Shown one piece after another: positions 18,130 to 26,950 of a stretch of 64,000 nucleotides of DNA. Positions within the stretch are counted from its first letter, which is position 1, and every line of letters begins with the position of its first letter. A program made the translations under genes and the position numbers. Source of the stretch: an uncultured delta proteobacterium (GTDB taxonomy: Bacteria; Myxococcota_A; Polyangia; Polyangiales; Polyangiaceae); contig CAITIQ010000344.1 in NCBI GenBank assembly GCA_903892415.1, forward strand, positions 186,001-250,000. Reading direction: 5' to 3'. The notes under the pieces were generated by a model that was not told the origin of the DNA, searched no databases, and worked only from the letters and a program-made list of their open reading frames with translations.

Positions 18130-18684
18130 TCAGGGCAGCTCACTCTTGAAGGCCGTCTCCAGCGGCGCAATGTCCACCACGCCAACGAACTTCTGCCGGC
18201 CAATGAAGATCATCGGCAGCCCGTCTCCACCGCTCTGCTCCCAAGCCTCGAGGTCGTCGGCCAGCCGCTGCTTCGGCAAATCACTACGCAGACAGTCTTT
18301 GAAGCTCTCGATATTGAGCCCGGCGTGTTGGGCCAAGGTCAGCACGCCATCATCTCCGAGGCGAGCGCCCTCCATCAACGCACGATGCATCGGCGCGAGC
18401 TTGCCCTGCTGCTCGGCGCAAATGGCCACCTCGGCTGCTTCACGAGCGCCGTGATGCTTCTCGAGCGGGACCTGCCGAATCACCAAGTGCACGCGCCCTT
18501 CGTTCATGTCCAAGAGCGGCGCTAAGACGTCGAACATGGTTTGGCAATGGGTGCAGCGATAGTCGACGAACTCCACGATCGTCACCTCGCCCGCTGCCGC
18601 CTCGGCGATATGTGACTCGATGGGGCTCGGTGCTGACGCGCACGCGGTAGTAAGGCTCAGCATCACTAGCAAGGTCGTCCGCAT
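18130..18684 (-). CDS. DsbA-like thioredoxin-fold lipoprotein
   Basis: About 184 residues from the ATG at 18684; an upstream in-frame codon at 18720 would add twelve residues before the signal peptide. The signal ends in LTTAC (lipobox). The thioredoxin-fold domain contains the redox motif CTHC (C44, C47) in VEFVDYRCTHCQTM, an inserted helical domain typical of DsbA/DsbG-type proteins, and a GLPMIFIG segment where the cis-proline loop is expected. It probably catalyses disulfide exchange in the periplasm, useful for the many Cys-containing lipoproteins nearby. It is divergent from uvrB. Confidence 0.85.
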   Translation of the reverse strand: MRTTLLVMLSLTTACASAPSPIESHIAEAAAGEVTIVEFVDYRCTHCQTMFDVLAPLLDMNEGRVHLVIRQVPLEKHHGAREAAEVAICAEQQGKLAPMHRALMEGARLGDDGVLTLAQHAGLNIESFKDCLRSDLPKQRLADDLEAWEQSGGDGLPMIFIGRQKFVGVVDIAPLETAFKSELP

Positions 18685-18776
18685 GCGCGCGCTTGTCGCA
18701 TGCACCACGCCTCGGCTCAAGTGGCGGCGGACTCGAGACTGGCGGTCGAGCAGCCTGGGTACTATCGTGACCCGCA

Positions 18777-20855
18777 GTGCCTGGCTTGTTCCAACTCGTA
18801 AGTGAATTCTCGCCCAAGGGTGATCAACCTCAAGCTATTGAGCAGATCTGCGAGGGTCTAAAAAATCAGCGGGCGTTCCAAACCCTGCTGGGGGTCACCG
18901 GCAGCGGTAAAACCTTCACCGCTGCCAAGGTGATCGAGAACTACGGGCGGCCCACCTTGGTGATGGCGCCCAACAAGACCTTGGCCGCTCAACTCTACGG
19001 TGAGTTCCGCGATCTGTTTCCCAACAACGCGGTCCACTTCTTCGTCAGCTACTACGACTACTACCAGCCCGAAGCTTACGTCCCCACCACAGACACCTTC
19101 ATCGAGAAGGACGCCATCATCAACGACGTGATCGACCGCATGCGCCATGCAGCAACCCACGCGTTGCTCTCGCGCGAGGACGTCATCATCGTGGCCTCGG
19201 TCAGCTGCATCTACGGCATCGGCAGCGCTGAATCGTATGCCGGCCTGCTGATCGAGCTGGAGGCGGGCACCGAGTTCCGTCGGGATGAGCTGCTGCGTCG
19301 CCTGGTCGACATCCAATATGAGCGCAACGACGTGGACTTTCACCGTGGCACCTTCCGCGTGCGCGGCGACGTCGTCGAGATTTTCCCGGCCTACGAAGAG
19401 TCGTTGGCCATCCGCGTCGAGTACTTCGGCGACGAGATCGAAGCGCTCAAAGAGGTCGATCCGCTGCGCGGTAAGGTGCTCGGCTCAATCAAGCGCACGG
19501 CGATCTTCCCCGGTTCCCACTACGTGACCGAGCAAGAGCAGATGCGGCGCGCGATCAAACAAATCCGCGAAGAGCTACGCGAGCGACTGGACGAGTACGA
19601 CAGCAACGGCAGGTTCCTGGAGAAGCAGCGTCTCGAGCAGCGAACCATGTACGACCTCGAGATGATGGAGCAGATGGGCTTCTGCAACGGCATCGAGAAC
19701 TACTCGCGGCATCTTTCAGGCCGAGTGAGCGGTGATCCGCCGCCAACGCTGATCGACTACTTCCCCAAGGATTTTCTGCTGATCATCGACGAGTCGCATC
19801 AGACGGTTCCGCAAGTCGGCGCGATGTACCGCGGTGACCGCGCGCGCAAGGAGACGCTGGTAGCCCACGGCTTCCGCCTGCCGAGCGCGCTCGACAACCG
19901 TCCGTTGAAGTTCGAGGAGTTCGAGCAGCACTGTCGTCACGTGCTCTTCGTCAGCGCGACCCCTGGCGAATACGAGTTTGAGAAGAGCGAGGGCGTGGTG
20001 GTCGAGCAGATCATCCGCCCGACCGGCCTGATCGATCCGCCGATTCAGATCGTACCCGTGGGTGGTCAGGTGGATGACCTGCTCGGTCGCGTACGGGAGC
20101 GCGTGAAGCTCGGCGACCGCGTGCTCGTCACCACGCTGACCAAGCGCATGGCGGAGGATCTCACCGAGTACTACACCGAGCTCGGCGTTCGGGTGCGCTA
20201 CCTGCACAGCGACATCGACACGCTCGAGCGCGTCGAGATCTTGCGAGATTTGCGCCGCGGTGAGTTCGACGTGCTGGTGGGGATCAACCTACTGCGCGAA
20301 GGGCTCGACCTACCGGAGGTCTCGCTCGTGGCCATCCTAGACGCCGACAAAGAGGGCTTTTTGCGCAGCCCGCGCTCCCTGATCCAGACCATCGGCCGCG
20401 CGGCCCGCAACCTCCGCGGCCAGGTGATCATGTACGCCGACCGCATCACGCCGGCGATGAAGCAAGCGATCGAGGAGACCGACCGTCGACGCAAGATTCA
20501 AGAGACCTACAACGTCGACCACAACATCACGCCAGCGACGGTGACCAAGGCCATCCTGGACATGTCGCCGACTTCGGGCACGCGCGACTACGTCACCGTG
20601 CCGAAGCTCAAGCTCGCCGGCCTCGAGGCTGAGTCCTCGGCGGATTTGCCCGAAGTGATCGAGGCTCTGCGGCAAGAAATGTTGTCCGCGGCTGAGGCCC
20701 TCGACTTCGAGCGCGCGGCGAAGATCCGCGATCAGCTCAAGAAGCTACGTGGAGAGGGTGATGGTGGGAAAGACCCCGCACGTGTGGGAGACGTCTCCTC
20801 CAAGGCGCAAAAGCCCAAGGCTCGTCCCGGAACAAAGGGCCGTTCGCGCCGCTGA
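18777..20855 (+). CDS. uvrB: Excinuclease ABC subunit B
   Basis: The UvrB helicase-like subunit of nucleotide excision repair, 692 residues, close to the usual 670-700. It shows the Walker A motif GVTGSGKT (39-46), the beta-hairpin region [12 protein letters not shown] near 88-99 that grips DNA, the motif V/VI helicase blocks ([31 protein letters not shown]) and a C-terminal UVR motif ([20 protein letters not shown]) that binds UvrC. The tail after the UVR motif is Lys/Arg/Gly-rich. The start is a GTG; no better ATG exists nearby. It stands alone, with uvrA and uvrC not in view. Confidence 0.97.
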   Translation: MPGLFQLVSEFSPKGDQPQAIEQICEGLKNQRAFQTLLGVTGSGKTFTAAKVIENYGRPTLVMAPNKTLAAQLYGEFRDLFPNNAVHFFVSYYDYYQPEAYVPTTDTFIEKDAIINDVIDRMRHAATHALLSREDVIIVASVSCIYGIGSAESYAGLLIELEAGTEFRRDELLRRLVDIQYERNDVDFHRGTFRVRGDVVEIFPAYEESLAIRVEYFGDEIEALKEVDPLRGKVLGSIKRTAIFPGSHYVTEQEQMRRAIKQIREELRERLDEYDSNGRFLEKQRLEQRTMYDLEMMEQMGFCNGIENYSRHLSGRVSGDPPPTLIDYFPKDFLLIIDESHQTVPQVGAMYRGDRARKETLVAHGFRLPSALDNRPLKFEEFEQHCRHVLFVSATPGEYEFEKSEGVVVEQIIRPTGLIDPPIQIVPVGGQVDDLLGRVRERVKLGDRVLVTTLTKRMAEDLTEYYTELGVRVRYLHSDIDTLERVEILRDLRRGEFDVLVGINLLREGLDLPEVSLVAILDADKEGFLRSPRSLIQTIGRAARNLRGQVIMYADRITPAMKQAIEETDRRRKIQETYNVDHNITPATVTKAILDMSPTSGTRDYVTVPKLKLAGLEAESSADLPEVIEALRQEMLSAAEALDFERAAKIRDQLKKLRGEGDGGKDPARVGDVSSKAQKPKARPGTKGRSRR

Positions 20856-20896
20856 GTGACCTGCAACCACCGTCGGTTGAGTGCTACCTTCGGGGG

Positions 20897-22600
20897 ATGC
20901 GCCTGGTTCCTCATCGTTGGGCTGCTCCACTTCTTCTCCTCTCTGCGACGCTGGCGGCGGGCTGTGGCGATGATTCATCGTCAGGCGGCTCGGGTACGGG
21001 CGCGGCTCCAACTTCCGGCGGCGGTGGTGCAGGCGGTGACGGTGGCAGCGGTGGCGCGGGCGGCGCGGCTGTCGATCCAACGCAAGCCTGCGTGGATCTT
21101 GGGTTGCCCTCGCTCGAGTTCATTGCCGCGGGCGCAGGCAATCTGCGCGGCGAGGTCGCGGGTGACTTTGAGCTCACACTCGTGGATGGAACCACCTTCT
21201 CGCTACAAGAACGCTTCTCAGGCTGTGATTCGTACATCTTCTTGCCCGACACCTTGGTGGTGAGCGAGTCAGACTCGAGCAGCCTTTGGGAGAAGGACCT
21301 CGACGATCTGATTGAGAGGTCGCCAAAAAACGTTCACTACTTCTTCGTCTCGCGTCGCACCGACGAGGCCGAGGCGACGGCTTCAACGACGGCGATGCAG
21401 GGTCGGGTCGAGGCAGAGCTTGCGAAGTTGACCGCGGAGGACGCAGCTCATTGGGCTGAGCGGCTGCACGTGGTGAAGGACCGCGCGGCCGTGATCGAGG
21501 GCTACGTTGGAGGTTTGCTCGACGGCATTGGGCGCATCGGCTTCGCCATCGATCGCGAACAGAAGTTGCGCGGCGTAGGCTTCCTCGCGGACGTCAATCG
21601 CTACAGCAGCGTCCTGGCCCAGCAGGAGCTTTGGCCCTGGCGGTCGAACCTTGCGTATGCCGCCAACGAGGCGCTCTACATGAACGGCCAGGCCGAACTA
21701 AGCGCGCGACTCGCGGCTGAAGACGCAACCGTCGTGACTCTCTGGGACGGCGAGACGCTCGAGGAGTTCGCCGAGATCGATGTGCAGCTTCCGTCGGCCA
21801 GCGAGATGGCCAACTTCGACACGCTGGAGCTCGAGGTCGAGAGCCGCTGCCCGCTCGAGGACCAACTCGAGTTCGGTAATTGCGGCGCATGGGACTACCT
21901 CGCCTCGTTCGCGTTGCTCGAGGGTGAGACGCGCCACGAGATCTCGCGCTTCATCACCAGCTACCACCGCGAGACCCGCTGGGTTGTAGACGCCTCGGCC
22001 CTGTTGCCGTTGTTGCAAGGCGCAGGAGAGCGTCACTTCCGTTGGGACTTTGCGCCTTCCTGGAACACCCAGCCAACGCGCACGCACTTTTTCCTGCGCT
22101 TCTCCAACCAAGGCAAAGCCGCGAAGCCAGCTAGCGTCACGCCGCTGTGGACGGGCGCTGCCTTCAACTCGATGTACAACGCCACACGCGAGCCCTTGAC
22201 CACCACGGTGCCCGCTGGCACCAAGAAGGTGGAGTTCTTCGCCATCGTTACCGGCCACGGTGCTGCCATCAGCCAATGTGCTGAGTTCTGCAACCACCAA
22301 CATCGGCTCACCGCCAACGGCACTCCCTTCGACAAAGAGTTCACCGAGGCCGGCACCGAAGAAGGCTGCATCGCCGAGACGCCAAACCTGATGGTGCCGA
22401 ACCAAGCAGGCACCTGGTGGTTCGGTCGGGGCGGCTGGTGTCCCGGACAACAGGTCAAACCGTGGGTGATCGACCTCACCGATGTTGCTGCTCCCGGCGA
22501 AGAATTGACCCTCACCTACGAAGGGCTGTTCGGCGGGATGACCCCGCCGGATGACGCCGGGGACATCGTGCTTTCGTCGTACCTCGTCATGCACCAATAG
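20897..22600 (+). CDS. Peptide-N-glycosidase F-like lipoprotein
   Basis: A 567-residue protein with a signal ending in TLAAGC and a Gly/Ser/Ala linker to about residue 60. A ~170-residue alpha/beta region follows. The C-terminal half resembles the two jelly-roll domains of PNGase F: FGNCGAWDYLASF, where the Asp may equal the catalytic Asp60, then CNHQHRLTANG, AETPNLMVPNQAGTWW and GRGGWCPG. PNGase F cleaves N-glycans from asparagine; related proteins with extra N-terminal domains are common in bacteria but mostly untested. It ends 6 bp from the end of the convergent rtcA. Confidence 0.75.
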   Translation: MRLVPHRWAAPLLLLSATLAAGCGDDSSSGGSGTGAAPTSGGGGAGGDGGSGGAGGAAVDPTQACVDLGLPSLEFIAAGAGNLRGEVAGDFELTLVDGTTFSLQERFSGCDSYIFLPDTLVVSESDSSSLWEKDLDDLIERSPKNVHYFFVSRRTDEAEATASTTAMQGRVEAELAKLTAEDAAHWAERLHVVKDRAAVIEGYVGGLLDGIGRIGFAIDREQKLRGVGFLADVNRYSSVLAQQELWPWRSNLAYAANEALYMNGQAELSARLAAEDATVVTLWDGETLEEFAEIDVQLPSASEMANFDTLELEVESRCPLEDQLEFGNCGAWDYLASFALLEGETRHEISRFITSYHRETRWVVDASALLPLLQGAGERHFRWDFAPSWNTQPTRTHFFLRFSNQGKAAKPASVTPLWTGAAFNSMYNATREPLTTTVPAGTKKVEFFAIVTGHGAAISQCAEFCNHQHRLTANGTPFDKEFTEAGTEEGCIAETPNLMVPNQAGTWWFGRGGWCPGQQVKPWVIDLTDVAAPGEELTLTYEGLFGGMTPPDDAGDIVLSSYLVMHQ

Positions 22601-22606
22601 CGGAGC

Positions 22607-23623
22607 TCACAGGCTCGGGACGCACACCTTGGCGGTTGCCCGAGCCTGCTCCACCTCGATCGTTTTGCCGGTCAACTGATGCAGCAGTTCGATCTGTGTG
22701 CGTGAATGGCGTGAGAGTGGGCAGGTTCGAAAGCTGCCGCCCGCACCGAACAGCATTGGAAGCAGCAGCTGATCGGCGAGGTGCTCCCCGACCGGTACGG
22801 CTGAATCGATGAAGGCTTGCGCCTCCGTAGCGAGGTTGGAAGCCACTTGCTCTGCTGAGATGCCGCGCGCACCGAACAGAGTGATGAGCTCGCTGCCACG
22901 GTCGAAGAGCAGGCTCGCCATGGCGACGTTTCCTGGCCCAGTCGCTCCCGCGTGCTCTGCTTGCACGCGCGTATGCTCCCAGAAGGATGCATAAGCCTGC
23001 GCCTCGCGCTCGGCGATACGCACGTCCAAGCCTGCAACGATGAAGTGCCCCTCGTGCGCGAGCAAGGGCCCACGTTCGAGCAGCTCCAGCGCGCTCAAGC
23101 CAGCGCAAGGCTCGATCCGCGCATGAAACTCACCGCCACCACGCGGGTAGAGCCCGTAGTTCTTGAAATGCAGCTCCACCTTGGCGCCCAACGAACGCAA
23201 ATGCGGCACGAATACCTGCTGCAAGAAGTGAAACGGTGGTGCCATCGGGTTGTGGGTTCCACCCCGGAACACCAGCGTCGACGGGCGCTTTGCGCGCAGC
23301 AGCAGCGGCAACAACACGGTCTGAAACACCAGCGTCGAGCTGCCAGCCGTTTCAACGTCGAACACGTACTCCCCGCCTTCAACCGAGCCCGGATCGAACG
23401 TCACCTGCCGCGAACCGACGAAGTCGCCTTCGACCCGCGCACGGCCGACGGCCTGCGCTGCTCGCAACGCCGTCAGATGCTGACGAGCAAGCCCTGGCTT
23501 CGGCCGCCCTTGTCGCACCTTGACGATCCGAATCGCCACGCCGGTCAGCAAGCTTACCGCGAGCGAGGTGCGCAGCACCTGACCGCCGCCCTCTCCCATT
23601 GAACCGTGGATCTCGAGAACCAT
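22607..23623 (-). CDS. rtcA: RNA 3'-terminal phosphate cyclase
   Basis: About 338 residues from the ATG at 23623. It converts RNA 3'-phosphate ends to 2',3'-cyclic phosphates through an adenylylated His intermediate. It has the N-terminal family signature MGEGGGQVLRTSLAVSLLTG, the RPKPGLARQH block, GGTHNPMAPPFHF, and a C-terminal TCPLSRHSRTQIELL in which the histidine is the likely nucleophile. Length is normal for RtcA. No RtcB ligase or RtcR regulator gene is adjacent, and I see no sigma-54 site upstream, so regulation may differ from the E. coli rtcBA system. Confidence 0.92.
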   Translation of the reverse strand: MVLEIHGSMGEGGGQVLRTSLAVSLLTGVAIRIVKVRQGRPKPGLARQHLTALRAAQAVGRARVEGDFVGSRQVTFDPGSVEGGEYVFDVETAGSSTLVFQTVLLPLLLRAKRPSTLVFRGGTHNPMAPPFHFLQQVFVPHLRSLGAKVELHFKNYGLYPRGGGEFHARIEPCAGLSALELLERGPLLAHEGHFIVAGLDVRIAEREAQAYASFWEHTRVQAEHAGATGPGNVAMASLLFDRGSELITLFGARGISAEQVASNLATEAQAFIDSAVPVGEHLADQLLLPMLFGAGGSFRTCPLSRHSRTQIELLHQLTGKTIEVEQARATAKVCVPSL

Positions 23624-23765
23624 GCTTGCCACCTACGCGTGAACCGCCCGGAGCTGACGCTTCGATTATTCGCGTTGCCGAGCAAGAATCCGACGTGGTC
23701 TCCTGCGTATCATCTCGTCAGACGGTCTGTACGGCCGGCTGTATTGCTTGTTCTAGGAGGAATTC

Positions 23766-24197
23766 ATGCGCGCTTCGTTGGTTCTCGTTTCGCTCGTGCT
23801 CGCGATCTCATCAATGACGGGCTGCGTGGTCTACGCCAACGGTGGTGGTGGCGAGACAGGGGATAGAGCCATGAGGGCTGAGGGCTGGACCAAACTGGGC
23901 GAACGTTGGGTTCAGGGCAACACAGACAGGGACGTGATCGAGGTCGGCAAGAGCGAGGGCAAATTCCGCAAGCTGATCCTCGTGGTCGAGCACAGCGCTC
24001 TCGAGATGTTCAACATGGACGTCGAGTTCCTCGATGGCACCCACTTCTCCCCCGAGACGCGCTTCAAGTTCGAGGAAGGGGTGAAATCGCGCGAGATCGA
24101 TCTCCCGGGTGACGCCCGCGGGATCAGGCGCGTCAGCTTCAAGTACGGCAACGTCCCTGGCGGCGGGAAGTCGCAGATTGAGGTGTGGGGACGCTAG
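23766..24197 (+). CDS. Small lipoprotein, DUF2541/YaaI-like
   Basis: A 143-residue protein. AGGAGG lies 4 bp before the ATG, the strongest ribosome-binding site seen in the window. The signal peptide ends in SSMTGC, a slightly atypical lipobox. The mature part is a compact beta-rich domain: WTKLGERWV, DVIEVGKSEGKFRKLILVVEHSALEMFNMDVEF in pieces, and an Arg-rich end REIDLPGDARGIRRVSFKYG, which matches the layout of DUF2541 proteins such as E. coli YaaI. The function of that family is unknown. Confidence 0.75.
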   Translation: MRASLVLVSLVLAISSMTGCVVYANGGGGETGDRAMRAEGWTKLGERWVQGNTDRDVIEVGKSEGKFRKLILVVEHSALEMFNMDVEFLDGTHFSPETRFKFEEGVKSREIDLPGDARGIRRVSFKYGNVPGGGKSQIEVWGR

Positions 24198-24340
24198 AGC
24201 ATCAAACGCCAGGCCATGAGCCCAATCAGGCCTAGCGACGCCACGACGACCAGAACCTCGACGGTGTTGGTGCCGGGCCGTAGCTGACCCGGCCCGACGC
24301 CGCGAGAGCGTCCGGCACAGCCTCTCATCGGTCGATTCAT
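24194..24340 (-). CDS. Possible small single-pass membrane protein (48 aa)
   Basis: A short minus-strand frame from an ATG at 24340. The product has a basic N-terminus rich in Arg and Gly, then GTNTVEVLVVVASLGLIGLMAWRLML, here described as a Thr/Glu-headed hydrophobic helix at residues 24-48. A Glu at the start of a hydrophobic helix resembles Flp/type IV pilin-like segments, though a prepilin site is not certain. Its stop overlaps the convergent DUF2541-like gene by 4 bp, and only 14 bp separate its start from the divergent next gene, leaving little room for a promoter. Real but uncertain. Confidence 0.35.
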   Translation of the reverse strand: MNRPMRGCAGRSRGVGPGQLRPGTNTVEVLVVVASLGLIGLMAWRLML

Positions 24341-24354
24341 GCTACGTCTACCTG

Positions 24355-24906
24355 ATGCACACCAGCAGCCTCCGGTTGGCGATGTTGCTCGCCTGCCTTT
24401 GGGCTCCGCTCGCACAAGCGCAAACGATTGAAACGCCCAACGGTCACCCTGACTACCGCGTCGAGCTCGAGCCGCATGCAACCGTGGCGGTCTTTCGAAA
24501 TGGGCTCATCGGATTCGAGGGCAGAGGCCGAGGATCATACTTCGGCACGCCGGGCTTCGGCGGAGGCTTTCGAGCGTCGATCGAGATAGCCGACCCAGCC
24601 TTCATTTCAAAGCTCAACAACACGGTGGGCATCACCTTCGGCATCGACGCAACCTCCTGTGAGGTTTGCTCGAACGACGCGGTCTTGTACTTCCCGGTCG
24701 CGCTGCAGTGGAACTTCTTCTTTTCCAAGGAGTGGGGTGCCTTTGGTGAGCTCGGCCCGATGATTCGCGCAGACCTGGGCGACGAAGTTCTGCCGGACTT
24801 GTACGCACAGATCGGTGGGCGGTACCTGTTCAACGACGGGATAGGGCTGACCTTGCGCATTGGCTACCCGTTCGTGACGTTTGGTGTGAGCTTTTTCGCG
24901 GGCTAA
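24355..24906 (+). CDS. Secreted outer-membrane beta-barrel-like protein
   Basis: A 183-residue protein with a clear signal peptide ending at PLAQAQT. The mature part is Gly- and aromatic-rich with alternating strands (TVAVFRNGLIGFEGRG, VLYFPVALQWNFFF, YAQIGGRYLFN, LTLRIGYPFVTFGVSFFAG) and a terminal aromatic residue pattern that fits small 8-stranded barrels. A Cys pair sits in CEVCSND. No specific family or ligand is recognised. It lies upstream of the site-2 protease with a 76-bp gap. Confidence 0.7.
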   Translation: MHTSSLRLAMLLACLWAPLAQAQTIETPNGHPDYRVELEPHATVAVFRNGLIGFEGRGRGSYFGTPGFGGGFRASIEIADPAFISKLNNTVGITFGIDATSCEVCSNDAVLYFPVALQWNFFFSKEWGAFGELGPMIRADLGDEVLPDLYAQIGGRYLFNDGIGLTLRIGYPFVTFGVSFFAG

Positions 24907-24982
24907 CGCGGCTTCGCCACCACCAGCGCAAGTAGGTTCTTTAACGAGGCAGGAGCGCTGCTTGGCGCTAAGCTTGTCCCGA

Positions 24983-26083
24983 ATGACTTGGTTGGTCGCG
25001 ATTCTGGGTCTTGGCCTGTTGATGATCGTCCACGAAGCTGGGCACTTTTTTGCCGCGCGAGCGTTTGGTCTGCGCGTCTTGAAGTTCTCGGTCGGGTTCG
25101 GTCCCACCTTCTTCAAGGTCGAACCTGAGGACGGTCACTACTACCTGAATACGGTGGGTGGGCGCATCAAGGTCAAGCTGTGGAAGCACGACCCTGAGAA
25201 GCACGGTCCAACCGTCTTTCAGGTGGCGATGATCCCGTTCTTCGCCTTCGTTCAAATCGACGGCATGAACCCGCTCGAAGAGAGCGCCCCCGATGACAAG
25301 GGCTCCTACGCGAACGCCTCGTTGCTAGCTCGGGTCAGCACCATCGTCGCAGGTCCGCTGGCGAACTACCTCTCGGCCTCGTTGTTCTTCTTTTTGCCAG
25401 CCTACTTCGCCGGAATGCCGCCGGGACCGGAGGACCGCTTCATTCGCCCCATTCCCGATAGGCCGGCGATTGCCGCAGGTTTTCAAGAGGGTGATGAGGT
25501 CGTGGAGGTCAACGGGACCCGGGTCAACACCTGGGTGCAGATGAGCGAACAGATCTCATCGGCGAAAGACGAGATTCCGGTGGTGGTCAAACGCAACCAG
25601 GAAGAGCTGACCCTGCGCGTGAAACCAACAGTGATAGAAGATGGTCGCTCGATCATCGGGGTCGCGCCACTGCCGCGCAAAGCGGACTTTGGATCAGCCG
25701 CCAAGCACGCCGTCGCTGAACCGATGCGAGCCGTTCGCGAGCAACTCTCCTCGCTCGGCAAGCTGTTCACCAACAGTGATCAGGTGAAGCTCGGCGGGCC
25801 GAAGGCGATGGTCGAGACGATGAATGAGGCGGCCAAGCATGGCTGGGCCTACTTCGTTTCCTTCCTCGGTCTGCTCTCGACCATGCTCGCGGTTTTCAAC
25901 CTGCTGCCAGTTCCCGCGCTCGACGGCGGTCGGCTGATGTTCCTCGGTTATGAGGCGGCCACCCGCAAGCGCGCAAATCCTACGGTGGAGATGCAGATTC
26001 ACGCGCTTGGTTTCGTGGTTTTGTTCGCGCTGATGATCTACGTCACGCTGGCGAACGACTTCAATCTGGGCGGCTCGAAGTAA
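24983..26083 (+). CDS. Site-2 protease, M50 family (RseP/RIP-like)
   Basis: An intramembrane zinc metalloprotease of about 366 residues. An ATG at 24983 is preferred to the TTG at 24962. The first membrane helix carries the catalytic HEAGH (H17, E18, H21), a PDZ domain lies in the middle (AAGFQEGDEVVEVNGTRV), and the second metal-ligand region is PVPALDGGRLMF near the end, followed by a final membrane helix. In other bacteria such proteases cleave anti-sigma factors in envelope stress, but no sigma/anti-sigma pair lies here. Two envelope genes follow in an apparent operon, which suggests an outer-membrane quality-control or processing role. Confidence 0.92.
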   Translation: MTWLVAILGLGLLMIVHEAGHFFAARAFGLRVLKFSVGFGPTFFKVEPEDGHYYLNTVGGRIKVKLWKHDPEKHGPTVFQVAMIPFFAFVQIDGMNPLEESAPDDKGSYANASLLARVSTIVAGPLANYLSASLFFFLPAYFAGMPPGPEDRFIRPIPDRPAIAAGFQEGDEVVEVNGTRVNTWVQMSEQISSAKDEIPVVVKRNQEELTLRVKPTVIEDGRSIIGVAPLPRKADFGSAAKHAVAEPMRAVREQLSSLGKLFTNSDQVKLGGPKAMVETMNEAAKHGWAYFVSFLGLLSTMLAVFNLLPVPALDGGRLMFLGYEAATRKRANPTVEMQIHALGFVVLFALMIYVTLANDFNLGGSK

Positions 26084-26086
26084 CGA

Positions 26087-26950
26087 GTGGACGGAGAGGC
26101 TCCGACTGTTCCGTCGGTGCTCGAGGCCGACGCCGTTAGCGAGGCGCCCTTCGACCCGGGTGACCCTGCGACGTTGCCGCCTCTTGCGCATCGCTCGGTG
26201 TTGCTCGACCTCGACTACACGGGCGCGGGCATCGCAGGGGACGCTGGGTCCACGTTCGCGATTCTTGCGCGGGTTGCGGGAGAGGTGCCTGTGTACGAGG
26301 ACCGCTGGCACGCCGGCTTTGCCTGGGACTTCGTATCTGCAGCGGCCGCAGGCGAGGGGCGCGCGCTCGTATACGGCAACCCGGAGCTATGGCTTCGTGG
26401 GGTGAACCTCCATGAGAGCGGCCTTGGCGTAGGCGGTGGCCTCGGAGTCGTAGTGCCGTTACCGCGCCAAAGCTCGGCTCAAGAGCTCGGCGTGGTCGAC
26501 AACATTCGTGTGCTTCGGCCGTGGGACACAGGAACGTGGAAGAGTGAGATGCTCACCTTCCGACCATCGTTTGATCTTCGCTATGTCTTCGAGCCCTTCA
26601 ACCTGCAGGTACGGCAGGGGCTCGATTGGTCCTACGACTTCGAGGCAGACCGCTCCGACGTCGTCGCTCGGATCGGCACCTACGCTGGGGTCGACTTGGT
26701 CAAGTCGATCACGGCGGGCGTAGAGCTCTGGCAGACCTACTCGATCACCGCAGACGTCGAGGACAACCAACGCGCCGCCTTCACGCTTTCCCCTTTGATT
26801 CGCTTTCGAGTCGCGCCCATCGAGCCCGGTTTGTCCTTGCTGTTTCCGCTTTCCACACCGCTCGAGGGCATCGCCACCGGGTATTTCGCAGTGCGCATTC
26901 ACGTGCGTATGGCGCTTGGGAAGACGACAGCCGTAACCTACGCACCGTGA
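26087..26950 (+). CDS. Beta-barrel-like protein without a visible signal peptide
   Basis: A 287-residue frame beginning with a GTG 3 bp after the protease stop and in the same frame as it. From about residue 35 it has barrel-like alternating strands (HRSVLLDLDYTG, AGFAWDFVSA, LTFRPSFDLRYVFEPF, LQVRQGLDWSYDFEA, GYFAVRIHVRMALG). The first 35 residues are acidic and Pro-rich, not a signal peptide, and no start can lie further upstream. Either it is exported another way, it is made as a rare read-through fusion to the protease, or it is not an outer-membrane protein. Its TGA overlaps the GTG of the next gene. Confidence 0.65.
   Translation: MDGEAPTVPSVLEADAVSEAPFDPGDPATLPPLAHRSVLLDLDYTGAGIAGDAGSTFAILARVAGEVPVYEDRWHAGFAWDFVSAAAAGEGRALVYGNPELWLRGVNLHESGLGVGGGLGVVVPLPRQSSAQELGVVDNIRVLRPWDTGTWKSEMLTFRPSFDLRYVFEPFNLQVRQGLDWSYDFEADRSDVVARIGTYAGVDLVKSITAGVELWQTYSITADVEDNQRAAFTLSPLIRFRVAPIEPGLSLLFPLSTPLEGIATGYFAVRIHVRMALGKTTAVTYAP

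Noticed and set aside
26306-26323. TGGCACG followed by TTTGC, resembling a sigma-54 promoter
   Set aside because: Spacing between the -24 and -12 elements is wrong and it lies inside a coding region.
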